Positions 16,109 to 23,853 of a DNA stretch of 64,000 bases are shown here, piece after piece. Source of the DNA: Rheinheimera mangrovi (lineage in GTDB: Bacteria > Pseudomonadota > Gammaproteobacteria > Enterobacterales > Alteromonadaceae). The notes below the pieces were generated by a model, which searched no databases, was not told where the DNA came from, and saw nothing but the letters and a program-made list of their open reading frames with translations. Within the stretch, counting starts at the first letter, position 1; every line of letters starts with the position of its first letter. The translations under genes and the position numbers were made by a program. The stretch spans positions 1,936,501-2,000,500 of the forward strand of contig NZ_CP034683.1 of assembly GCF_003990335.1 (NCBI RefSeq), given 5' to 3'.

Positions 16109-17806
16109 ATGAACTACAACAAAATAATGCTGGCGTTAAGTCTTGGCGGCGCTTTGGCTTTAACGGCCTGTAAACCTGCACCAGAACAACAAACCACACA
16201 ACAAACTGCTGCTACAGAGCAAGCAGCGCCTGCTGCATCAGCAACTGCATTAGTGGCCGGCTTTGAAAAACGCCTGGATATCTACCGCACTGTGGATTTA
16301 ACCGCTGATTTATCCACTGTGTCGGCTCAACATAAACAAATGCTGGGCAAATTAATTGAAGCTTCCGAAATCATGGACCAGTTATTCTGGAAACAAGCCT
16401 TTGCAGAAGATAAACAAAGCTTTTTAGGCAAAATAACGGATGCTAAAACCAAAGCTTTTGCCGATGTAAACTATGGCCCATGGGACAGATTACAAGGCGA
16501 TGAGGTGTTTTTAACTGGCTATGCAGCTAAGCCTTTAGGCGCTCAGTTTTATCCAGCTGACATGAGCAAAGAAGAGTTTGAAAAAACTGACTTTGCCGAT
16601 AAAAACGGCCTGTATTCAATAGTGCAGCGCGACAAAGACGGCAAATTAGTGGCCGTGCCTTATTCACAAGTCTACAAAACTGAGCTGACAGCAGCGGCTG
16701 AGTTGTTAAAAGAAGCCGCAGCTTTATCAGCAGATAAAGATTTTGCCAACTACCTGACGATGCGCGCTGAAGCCTTGTTAACTGACAACTATCAGCCGTC
16801 TGATTTTGCCTGGATGGCGATGAAAACCAACCCTATCGATCTGGTGATTGGCCCTATCGAAACTTATGAAGATCAGTTATTTGGTTACCGCGCTGCTTTT
16901 GAAGCTTATGTCCTGGTGAAAGATTTAGCTTGGAGTGAGCGTTTAGCCAAATACGCTGCCACTTTGCCAGCGCTGCAAAAAGGTCTGCCGGTGCCTGAGC
17001 AATACAAAACTGAAAGCCCGGGTTCGGACGCCGACTTAAATGCCTATGATGTGATTTATTACGCTGGTCATTCCAACTCGGGTGGTAAAACGATCGCCAT
17101 TAACCTGCCGAACGATGAGCAGGTACAGCTGGAAAAAGGCACCCGCCGTTTGCAGTTAAAAAATGCGATGCAAGCTAAGTTTGAACACATTATGTCGCCT
17201 ATTGCGGACTTACTGATCGCACCTTCGCAGCGCCAGCATGTGACTTTTGATGCCTTTTTTAACAACGTGATGTTCCATGAAGTGGCGCATGGTTTAGGTA
17301 TTAAAAACACCATCAATAACAAAGGCACAGTACGTCAGAGCTTAAAAGAGCTGTCAGGTGGGCTGGAAGAAGGCAAAGCCGATATTCTGGGTTTGTATAT
17401 GATTTCCCAGTTGTCAGAACAGGGCTTATTGCCTGATGCCAAAATGGAAGATTTTTACACCACCTTTATGGCCGGTATTTTCCGCTCAGTGCGTTTTGGC
17501 GCCTCCAGCGCGCACGGTAAAGCCAATATGGTGTGTTTTAACTATTTTGCCGAGCAGGGCGCTTTCGTTCGTAATGACGACGGCACCTATCAGGTGGATT
17601 ACGTCAAAATGAAACAAGCTATGACTTCCTTGTCGCAGTTGATCCTGACCTTACAAGGCGATGGTAACTACGAAGGTGTAGCCTCATTGATGGCCGATAA
17701 AGGCGTGATTAAAGAGCAATTAGCCGCAGATTTAGCCCGTTTAACCACGGCTAATATTCCGGTCGATATTATCTTTAATCAGGGTCAAGCTGTGTTGGGT
17801 TTGTAA
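16109..17806 (+). CDS. lipoprotein metallopeptidase related to dipeptidyl-peptidase III (M49)
   Basis: A 565-residue zinc peptidase-like protein with a lipoprotein signal (LALTACKPAP, Cys near residue 21) and an Ala/Gln/Thr-rich linker. It is probably membrane-anchored in the periplasm. The zinc site reads NVMFHEVAHGLG at H390-E391-H394, with the second motif LEEGKADILGLYM at E420-E421. The latter matches the EE(C/G)(R/K)AD motif of family M49. Classical M49 enzymes have the hexapeptide HEXXGH; here the motif is the pentapeptide HEXXH. It probably removes dipeptides from peptide N termini. Single gene with a good ribosome site (GAGAGGA) and a strong terminator. Confidence 0.8.
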   Translation: MNYNKIMLALSLGGALALTACKPAPEQQTTQQTAATEQAAPAASATALVAGFEKRLDIYRTVDLTADLSTVSAQHKQMLGKLIEASEIMDQLFWKQAFAEDKQSFLGKITDAKTKAFADVNYGPWDRLQGDEVFLTGYAAKPLGAQFYPADMSKEEFEKTDFADKNGLYSIVQRDKDGKLVAVPYSQVYKTELTAAAELLKEAAALSADKDFANYLTMRAEALLTDNYQPSDFAWMAMKTNPIDLVIGPIETYEDQLFGYRAAFEAYVLVKDLAWSERLAKYAATLPALQKGLPVPEQYKTESPGSDADLNAYDVIYYAGHSNSGGKTIAINLPNDEQVQLEKGTRRLQLKNAMQAKFEHIMSPIADLLIAPSQRQHVTFDAFFNNVMFHEVAHGLGIKNTINNKGTVRQSLKELSGGLEEGKADILGLYMISQLSEQGLLPDAKMEDFYTTFMAGIFRSVRFGASSAHGKANMVCFNYFAEQGAFVRNDDGTYQVDYVKMKQAMTSLSQLILTLQGDGNYEGVASLMADKGVIKEQLAADLARLTTANIPVDIIFNQGQAVLGL

Positions 17807-17812
17807 GTGATG

Positions 17813-17848
17813 GGGTCAGAGCTTCGGCTCTGACCCTTTAGTGTTTTT
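17813..17848 (+). terminator. terminator with UUCG tetraloop
   Basis: A ten-base perfect stem GGGTCAGAGC/GCTCTGACCC closed by a TTCG tetraloop, then TTTAGTG and a seven-T run. It lies just after the M49-like gene. Confidence 0.85.
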
Positions 17849-18122
17849 TTTGCAACGAACAGCATCAAAACTGCTGAATTTTTTTAAATTTAAGAGTTAA
17901 TTTCCATAATCAATAATTCTCTAATTAGCCATCTATCCTGCTGAGTTCCCCATTTATCCCGTTTTTCCGATTCAAGTTTGGCCTGAGCTTTGTGTTGCGT
18001 TACCCTTTAAAAGCGTTTTATGCCCAAAGTAATGTTTGTTTAACGCAAACAATAACGGCTTGTTCAACTCGGCTGTTTCTGTACCTGGGTGTTTCTTCTC
18101 ACCACTTACCAAAGGTTATTCA

Positions 18123-19424
18123 ATGGTTAAGCCCACACTTCTGGCTCTGTCTATTGCAGCGGCCTGTCCTTCTATTGTGTATGCAACGGATAGTTTAAAT
18201 ACTGCAGAGCAGCAGGACTTAGCGACACAACTACAACAACTTAAACTTCAGGTTGAAGCTTTGGAACGTCGTTTAGCACAGCAATCTAAACAAGAAGCCA
18301 AAGCGGACAATCAGCAAAACACCATAGCAGCTGAAACTGAAACTCCACCTGCTGAAACAGCAGCAGATGGTATTGAAGTTGGTGGTGCTGTGCGGACAAA
18401 CTTTAGTTACACCTCCTATGATGAGGGCAATAAAAACCGAGGCGGCGATTTTGACTTCGACCTGCTGCGGTTAGATTTTCGCGGCACTGTCGGAGATGTC
18501 AGCTTAAATGCCGAAATCCGGTTTTTTGATTACATGACTGCGGTGAAAAAAGCCTATGTGGCTTATCAATTCGACGAGTTGTGGCAGGCCCAACTGGGCA
18601 TCACTCAGGTGCCTTTTGGTAACTGGCCATATAATTCAAATAACTACTTTTTTAGCAGTAATTATTATCTGGGTCTGGAAGATGATCATGATTTGGGGCT
18701 GCTGTTTAAACGCCAACTTTCAGATCAGTGGCAACTCGATATCGGCTTTTTCAAAAACGATGAACTCGGTGGCATAGATGGTTATGTTGGTGACAAAACT
18801 GACCGCTATTCCTACGACATAGTAGGTGCTCGCAGCGCTACTGAAGATATTTACGGCGAACCCACTCAAGCGCTGGCTGAGACCAATACCTTGGTCAGCC
18901 GTTTTGGTTATCACCTGACGCAAGGCCAGTTAAATACCGAACTTGGGTTTTCCGTGTTGTCCGGCAAACTGCACGATGGTGTACGTAATGCCGGTGATTA
19001 TCAGGCCTATGCTTTACATCTGAATAGCCGTTATCAGCGCTGGCAATTGCAGCTGCAACATAGTCAGTATCAGTATGATCTGGACGGTATAGAACGCATC
19101 GCTGTGGGGGCTTATGGTTTTTATGACTCTATAGCTGCTGAAGCCAAATCGGCCACAGTCAATCTGGCTTACGATTTACCAGTGCAGTGGGGCCCAGTCA
19201 CGGATCTGCAGTTTTATAACAATTACAGCCTGGTGTATGACAAATCTGATCAAAGCCGCAGCACTTTGATGAATGTCACGGGCTTTTCTCTGGCCGCAGG
19301 GGCACTTTTTACCTATGTCGACTATGTGCACGCCCGTAACCAGCCTTTTGTCGGTGGCAGTATGGCCGGTGACAGTAGCGACGAGGAACAACGCTTTAAT
19401 ATCAATATTGGCTATTACTTTTAG
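18123..19424 (+). CDS. outer-membrane porin-like protein
   Basis: A 433-residue protein. It has a signal peptide (cut near VYATDS), a heptad-like coiled coil (about residues 24-55, LATQLQQLKLQVEALERRL), a Gln/Ala/Thr-rich linker, and then a beta-barrel with alternating aromatic strands. It ends in NINIGYYF, with the terminal phenylalanine recognised by the BAM machinery. The architecture resembles OprO/OprP-like and related trimeric porins with N-terminal coiled coils. I start at the ATG at 18123 (AAAGG upstream); the longer frame adds a non-signal stretch. It precedes a BCCT transporter by about 100 bases, so it may admit the same solute. Confidence 0.75.
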   Translation: MVKPTLLALSIAAACPSIVYATDSLNTAEQQDLATQLQQLKLQVEALERRLAQQSKQEAKADNQQNTIAAETETPPAETAADGIEVGGAVRTNFSYTSYDEGNKNRGGDFDFDLLRLDFRGTVGDVSLNAEIRFFDYMTAVKKAYVAYQFDELWQAQLGITQVPFGNWPYNSNNYFFSSNYYLGLEDDHDLGLLFKRQLSDQWQLDIGFFKNDELGGIDGYVGDKTDRYSYDIVGARSATEDIYGEPTQALAETNTLVSRFGYHLTQGQLNTELGFSVLSGKLHDGVRNAGDYQAYALHLNSRYQRWQLQLQHSQYQYDLDGIERIAVGAYGFYDSIAAEAKSATVNLAYDLPVQWGPVTDLQFYNNYSLVYDKSDQSRSTLMNVTGFSLAAGALFTYVDYVHARNQPFVGGSMAGDSSDEEQRFNINIGYYF

Positions 19425-19522
19425 CCGGTCTTTTTCCTGACATTTTAACCGCGAAATCGCAATAACTGCTCGCTCAAAAGGGGAGCAGTGCAGGCGCAAA
19501 CTAAAACTACAGCAGGTACAGA

Positions 19523-21151
19523 ATGAACGAACAAAAAGATCCAATGATCCCTGATGGCAAGGTGAATGCCATCGACACCGACTACCAGGTCGGGCAAGAC
19601 AATATACTGGTAAAACTTGGCCCTTTTGGTCTGGATATTCATAACAGAGTATTTTTGATCTCAGGCTTGAGTATTGTCGCCTTTGTTATGATGACCTTGT
19701 TATTCCAGAACCAGACAGCGCCGGTGTTTGCCGCTATGCGCGGCTGGCTGACCAGCAATCTGGATTGGTTTTTTATTAGTGCAGCCAATATTTTTGTACT
19801 GCTTTGTCTGGCCCTTATCGTGTCGCCTTTGGGCAAAGTGCGGCTGGGTGGAACTGAAGCAAAACCCGATTACAGCTATGTAGGCTGGTTTTCAATGTTA
19901 TTTGCTGCCGGTATGGGCATAGGGCTGATGTTTTATGGTGTGTCCGAACCTTTATCGCATTTCAGCAGTGCGTTAAGCGGGCCAGTGTTGGAAAACGGCA
20001 GCCGCACCGACTGGGCGCCATTGGGTGGCGCTGCGGGCGATCCTGCCGCAGCCGCACGTTTGGGTATGGCAGCTACCATTTATCATTGGGCGCTGCATCC
20101 ATGGGCTATTTACGCCATTTTAGCGCTGGGGCTGGCCTTGTTTTCTTTCAACAAAGGTTTGCCACTGACCATCAGGTCGGTGTTTTATCCCTTGTTAGGA
20201 GAGCGGGTTTGGGGATGGCCAGGCCATTGCATCGATATTCTTGCGGTATTTGCCACTTTATTTGGTCTGGCAACTTCACTTGGCTTGGGGTCTGCTCAGG
20301 CTGCTGCAGGTTTGCATCTGCTGTTTGGTGTGCCTGAAGGTCAGACGACCCAAATAGTATTGGTGGTGGTAATTACGCTGATTGCATTAGTTTCAGTAGT
20401 TGCAGGTTTGGATGCAGGCGTAAAACGCTTATCTGAAATCAATATGGCACTTGCAGCATTGCTGCTGTTGTCGGTGATTGTGCTAGGGCCAACGTTAGTG
20501 ATCTTAAGCGGTGTGCTGGATAACCTGGGCGCTTATCTGCAGTATTTACCTGCTCTTGCCAACCCGGTTGGACGCGAGGATAGCAATTTCCTGCAAGGCT
20601 GGACGGCCTTTTATTGGGCCTGGTGGATCAGCTGGTCGCCTTTTGTCGGCATGTTTATCGCCCGGGTGTCCAGAGGCCGCACTGTACGTGAATTTTTAAT
20701 TTCAGTGCTGCTGGTGCCTTCTTTTGCTTGTGTGCTCTGGATGACGGTGTTTGGTTCTACCGCTATTCATCAATTGGTGCAAGACAGTTATCAGGCTGCT
20801 GCTTCGGCTGAATTACCACTGCAATTGTTCCAGATGTTGCAGGCCTTGCCACTGGCTGATATCACCTCGTTTATTGCCATAGTGTTGGTGGTGGTGTTTT
20901 TTGTCACCTCCTCTGATTCTGGTTCCCTGGTGATAGATACCATAGCGGCGGGCGGTAAAGTGGATGTGCCAGTGGCGCAACGTGTGTTCTGGTGTACCTT
21001 CGAAGGACTGGTTGCCATAGCTCTTGTGCTGGGCGGAGGCTTAGTGGCATTACAAGCCATGGCGGTATCGACCGGCTTTCCTTTTGCCCTGGTCTTATTG
21101 GCTTCTTGTGTCTCTGTAGTGATAGGACTGAGATCCGAGCCTCGCGCTTAA
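19523..21151 (+). CDS. BCCT-family betaine/choline/carnitine transporter
   Basis: A 542-residue inner-membrane carrier with 12 hydrophobic spans. Diagnostic segments are the glycine stretch FAAGMGIGLMFYGVSEP in the third span and the tryptophan box FYWAWWISWSPFVGMFIARV. The RGRTVREF loop and the sodium-site helix VFFVTSSDSGSLV are also present. GMGIG, rather than the arginine-containing form of CaiT, suggests sodium- or proton-driven uptake of a quaternary ammonium compound such as glycine betaine or choline. It has no long C-terminal osmosensing tail. The neighbouring porin, cNMP/CBS protein and exonuclease form one co-oriented cluster. Confidence 0.92.
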   Translation: MNEQKDPMIPDGKVNAIDTDYQVGQDNILVKLGPFGLDIHNRVFLISGLSIVAFVMMTLLFQNQTAPVFAAMRGWLTSNLDWFFISAANIFVLLCLALIVSPLGKVRLGGTEAKPDYSYVGWFSMLFAAGMGIGLMFYGVSEPLSHFSSALSGPVLENGSRTDWAPLGGAAGDPAAAARLGMAATIYHWALHPWAIYAILALGLALFSFNKGLPLTIRSVFYPLLGERVWGWPGHCIDILAVFATLFGLATSLGLGSAQAAAGLHLLFGVPEGQTTQIVLVVVITLIALVSVVAGLDAGVKRLSEINMALAALLLLSVIVLGPTLVILSGVLDNLGAYLQYLPALANPVGREDSNFLQGWTAFYWAWWISWSPFVGMFIARVSRGRTVREFLISVLLVPSFACVLWMTVFGSTAIHQLVQDSYQAAASAELPLQLFQMLQALPLADITSFIAIVLVVVFFVTSSDSGSLVIDTIAAGGKVDVPVAQRVFWCTFEGLVAIALVLGGGLVALQAMAVSTGFPFALVLLASCVSVVIGLRSEPRA

Positions 21152-21209
21152 CCATCAGTCTAAATAAGGGGAGGGTTTAGCCTCCCCATTTAAGTTTTAA
21201 GGCAAGCGG

Positions 21210-23075
21210 ATGCAGATAGAACAAATAGAGATTCTGAATTTTTTAAAAGGCTATAGCCCTTTTAAAGAGCTACCGGATGACTTGTTGCAGCACACGGCAA
21301 AGCAGGTGGATATTGGCTATTTTAAAGCCGGTACGCCTATTTTGCGTTTTGGTGAACCTTTGCAGGCCTTGCATCTGGTGCGTAGCGGTGCTGTCGAGAC
21401 CTACAGGCGTAACGGCGTGTTGTACAACAGACTCAGCGAAGGCGGAATTTTTGCTGAGCAAGGTTTATTGCGTGACAAAACCGTAATATTCCCTGCAACA
21501 GCTATAGAAGACAGTTTGATTTATTTTATCCCTGTGGACTGTTTTGAGCTGCTGTATCAATCTGACGAAGTTTTTGCCGATTATGTCGAGATAGGCGATA
21601 CCCAACGGAAAAAAGGCGGAGCTCTTGCCGACAAAAGTAGCAATGATTTAATGAGCTCAGCAGTTCGCCAATTGATCGGCAGACCCGCAGTGACTTTAGC
21701 GGCGGACGCCACAGTGCAGCAGGCTGCACAATTGATGCAACAAGAGTCGGTGTCTTGCTTGTTGATCGTGGCCGATCAGTCAGCGGATGCGGCTTTGGTT
21801 GGCATAGTCACAGACCGTGATTTACGTAACAGGCTGATAGCAGCTGGATTGGATTATCAACAGAAAGTTGCAGTGGTGATGACCACAGAACTGGTGTGCA
21901 TTGAACAGCACCAGTTTGTGTTTGAGGCCATGTTATTGATGCTGCGCCACAATGTGCATCATTTGCCCGTGCTGGAAGACGGCAAGGTGCTGGGTATTAT
22001 CTCTATCGCTGATGTGATCCGTTATGAGTCACAAAACAGCCTCTATATTGTCAGCAGCATTTTCCGTCAACAGACTGTGGCTGAATTGCAAAGCCTGAGC
22101 ACTGAATTGGCTTCTTGTTTTGTTCGTATGGTCAATGAAGATGCCAACTCCCGAATGATTGGCGCTGCTATGGCGGTGACAGGCCGTAGTTTTAAACAAC
22201 GTTTACTGGAGCTGGCCGAGCAACAACTGGGGCCACCGCCTGTGCCTTATTGTTTTCTGGCTTTGGGCTCTATGGCGCGGGATGAACAACTGATAGTGAC
22301 GGATCAGGACAATGCGTTGGTGCTGCACAATGATTATGACCCTGTGTTGCATCAGGATTATTTCGCTGCGCTGGCTCAGTTTGTCTGCGATGGTCTGGCC
22401 GCTTGTGGTTACAGCTATTGCAGCGGCGGTATTATGGCCACTAACAGCCAGTGGCGACAGCCGCTGCGGGTCTGGCAGCAGTACTTTACCGATTGGATTG
22501 AACAACCTGATGCGCAGCGATTGCTGAACAGCGGCATCTTTTTTGATTTAGAAGGGGTATGGGGTCAGCTGCACTGGGCTGAACAGCTGAATCAGCAAAT
22601 CAGACGTCAGGTCAAAGCCAATCCGGATTTTTTAGCCTGCATGGCGCGCAATGCCATCAGCCGGACGCCACCTTTGGGTTTCTTTAAAGATTTTGTACTG
22701 GAAAACGACGGCCAGCAAAATAACTCTCTGGATATTAAACGCAGAGGTACAGCGCCTTTGGCTGATTTGGTCAGGGTACATGCTTTGTCTATTGGCTGCA
22801 CTGCAACCAATACCTATGAGCGATTGTTGGCGGTCAAAGCGGCTGGCATTTTACCTAGAGGCCGCGCTGACGATTTATTGGATGCACTGGAAGTGATAGC
22901 TATGGTACGAATTCGCCAGCAAGCCAAAGCTATACAAGGGGGCAGAACGGCGGATAACAAAGTTAAACCTGAAGAACTCTCTGCCTTTGAGCGTAAAACC
23001 TTAAAAGAAGCCTTTCAAATTTTAAGTTACGCGCAAAAGTTTCTGAAATTCCGTTACCCCGGTGGGCGACAGTAG
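21210..23075 (+). CDS. cNMP-binding / CBS / DUF294 nucleotidyltransferase-like protein
   Basis: A 621-residue signalling protein. A cyclic-nucleotide-binding domain lies at residues 15-130 (LRFGEPLQALHLVRSGAVE). A pair of CBS domains lies at about 155-275 (VGIVTDRDLRNR, VLGIISIADVIRYES). A DUF294 nucleotidyltransferase-like domain follows (LALGSMARDEQLIVTDQDNALV, with the G-S and D-x-D residues of the polymerase-beta fold), and a C-terminal helical DUF294_C region ends the protein. Such proteins often sit beside solute transporters, for example acetate permeases; here the partner is a BCCT carrier 58 bases upstream. Its role is probably regulatory, by inference from context. Confidence 0.9.
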   Translation: MQIEQIEILNFLKGYSPFKELPDDLLQHTAKQVDIGYFKAGTPILRFGEPLQALHLVRSGAVETYRRNGVLYNRLSEGGIFAEQGLLRDKTVIFPATAIEDSLIYFIPVDCFELLYQSDEVFADYVEIGDTQRKKGGALADKSSNDLMSSAVRQLIGRPAVTLAADATVQQAAQLMQQESVSCLLIVADQSADAALVGIVTDRDLRNRLIAAGLDYQQKVAVVMTTELVCIEQHQFVFEAMLLMLRHNVHHLPVLEDGKVLGIISIADVIRYESQNSLYIVSSIFRQQTVAELQSLSTELASCFVRMVNEDANSRMIGAAMAVTGRSFKQRLLELAEQQLGPPPVPYCFLALGSMARDEQLIVTDQDNALVLHNDYDPVLHQDYFAALAQFVCDGLAACGYSYCSGGIMATNSQWRQPLRVWQQYFTDWIEQPDAQRLLNSGIFFDLEGVWGQLHWAEQLNQQIRRQVKANPDFLACMARNAISRTPPLGFFKDFVLENDGQQNNSLDIKRRGTAPLADLVRVHALSIGCTATNTYERLLAVKAAGILPRGRADDLLDALEVIAMVRIRQQAKAIQGGRTADNKVKPEELSAFERKTLKEAFQILSYAQKFLKFRYPGGRQ

Positions 23076-23085
23076 CAGAGGTGTT

Positions 23086-23829
23086 ATGTTTTATCTGAAA
23101 AAGCAGGAGTTAAAAACAGATCCACTAGAGATGCTTGGCAAACACTGGCAAAAAACCATGCAGCAACTGGAGTTAAAAGCCAAAGATCCCAGGTTAAAAA
23201 CCTTTTATCAGGCTGGAGCTGTGGCGGCTAATACTACTTTGCAAGATCTGTCTTTTGTTGCTTTGGATTTTGAAACCACCGGCCTGGATCCGCTGCGGGA
23301 TGGCATTGTCAGCATAGGTTTAGTGCCGCTGACTTTGGATAGAATTTATAGCAGTAAAGCTCAAAGTTATCTGGTCAAACCCAGAATACAGCTGAAAGAC
23401 AGTTCAGTGATAGTGCATGGTATTACCGACAGTGCCATAGCTCAGGCGCCGGATTTAGAGCAGTGTATTGAACCCTTGTTGCAGGCGCTGGCGGGGAAAG
23501 TGGTGCTGGCGCATCATCTGCCTATAGAGCGGGCCTTTTTGTATCATGGTTTGATGAGCCGGATAAATGAAGGTGTTGTATTTCCAATGATTGATACTTT
23601 GGCGTTAGAGCGGGGTTTTACCCAGCTTGGCTTGAAAGGCTGGTGGCGCAGTATGACTACACAAACCAAGCCATCCTTACGTCTTGCTGATTGCCGGCAA
23701 CGTTATCAGTTGCCAGCTTACCAACCTCATCATGCGGTGACAGACGCCATGGCCTGTGCTGAATTGTTTCAGGCCCAGGTAGCACGGCATCTTTCGGTAT
23801 CAACTCCAGTTGGCAAGCTTTGGAGTTAA
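23086..23829 (+). CDS. DnaQ-like 3'-5' exonuclease
   Basis: A 247-residue DEDDh exonuclease. Exo I is FVALDFETTGLDPLRDGIVSIG (D and E), Exo II is KVVLAHHLPIERAFL, and Exo III is HHAVTDAMACAELF with the catalytic His and Asp. An N-terminal helical extension of about 60 residues precedes the domain. The start at the ATG at 23086 has AGAGG upstream; a GTG at 23062 would overlap the preceding gene. It follows the cNMP/CBS gene by ten bases, so the two are co-transcribed. This pairing recurs near transporter genes in related bacteria (from memory). It converges with mksB. Confidence 0.88.
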   Translation: MFYLKKQELKTDPLEMLGKHWQKTMQQLELKAKDPRLKTFYQAGAVAANTTLQDLSFVALDFETTGLDPLRDGIVSIGLVPLTLDRIYSSKAQSYLVKPRIQLKDSSVIVHGITDSAIAQAPDLEQCIEPLLQALAGKVVLAHHLPIERAFLYHGLMSRINEGVVFPMIDTLALERGFTQLGLKGWWRSMTTQTKPSLRLADCRQRYQLPAYQPHHAVTDAMACAELFQAQVARHLSVSTPVGKLWS

Positions 23830-23853
23830 TACCGCGTTTTTAGGATCTGACTA

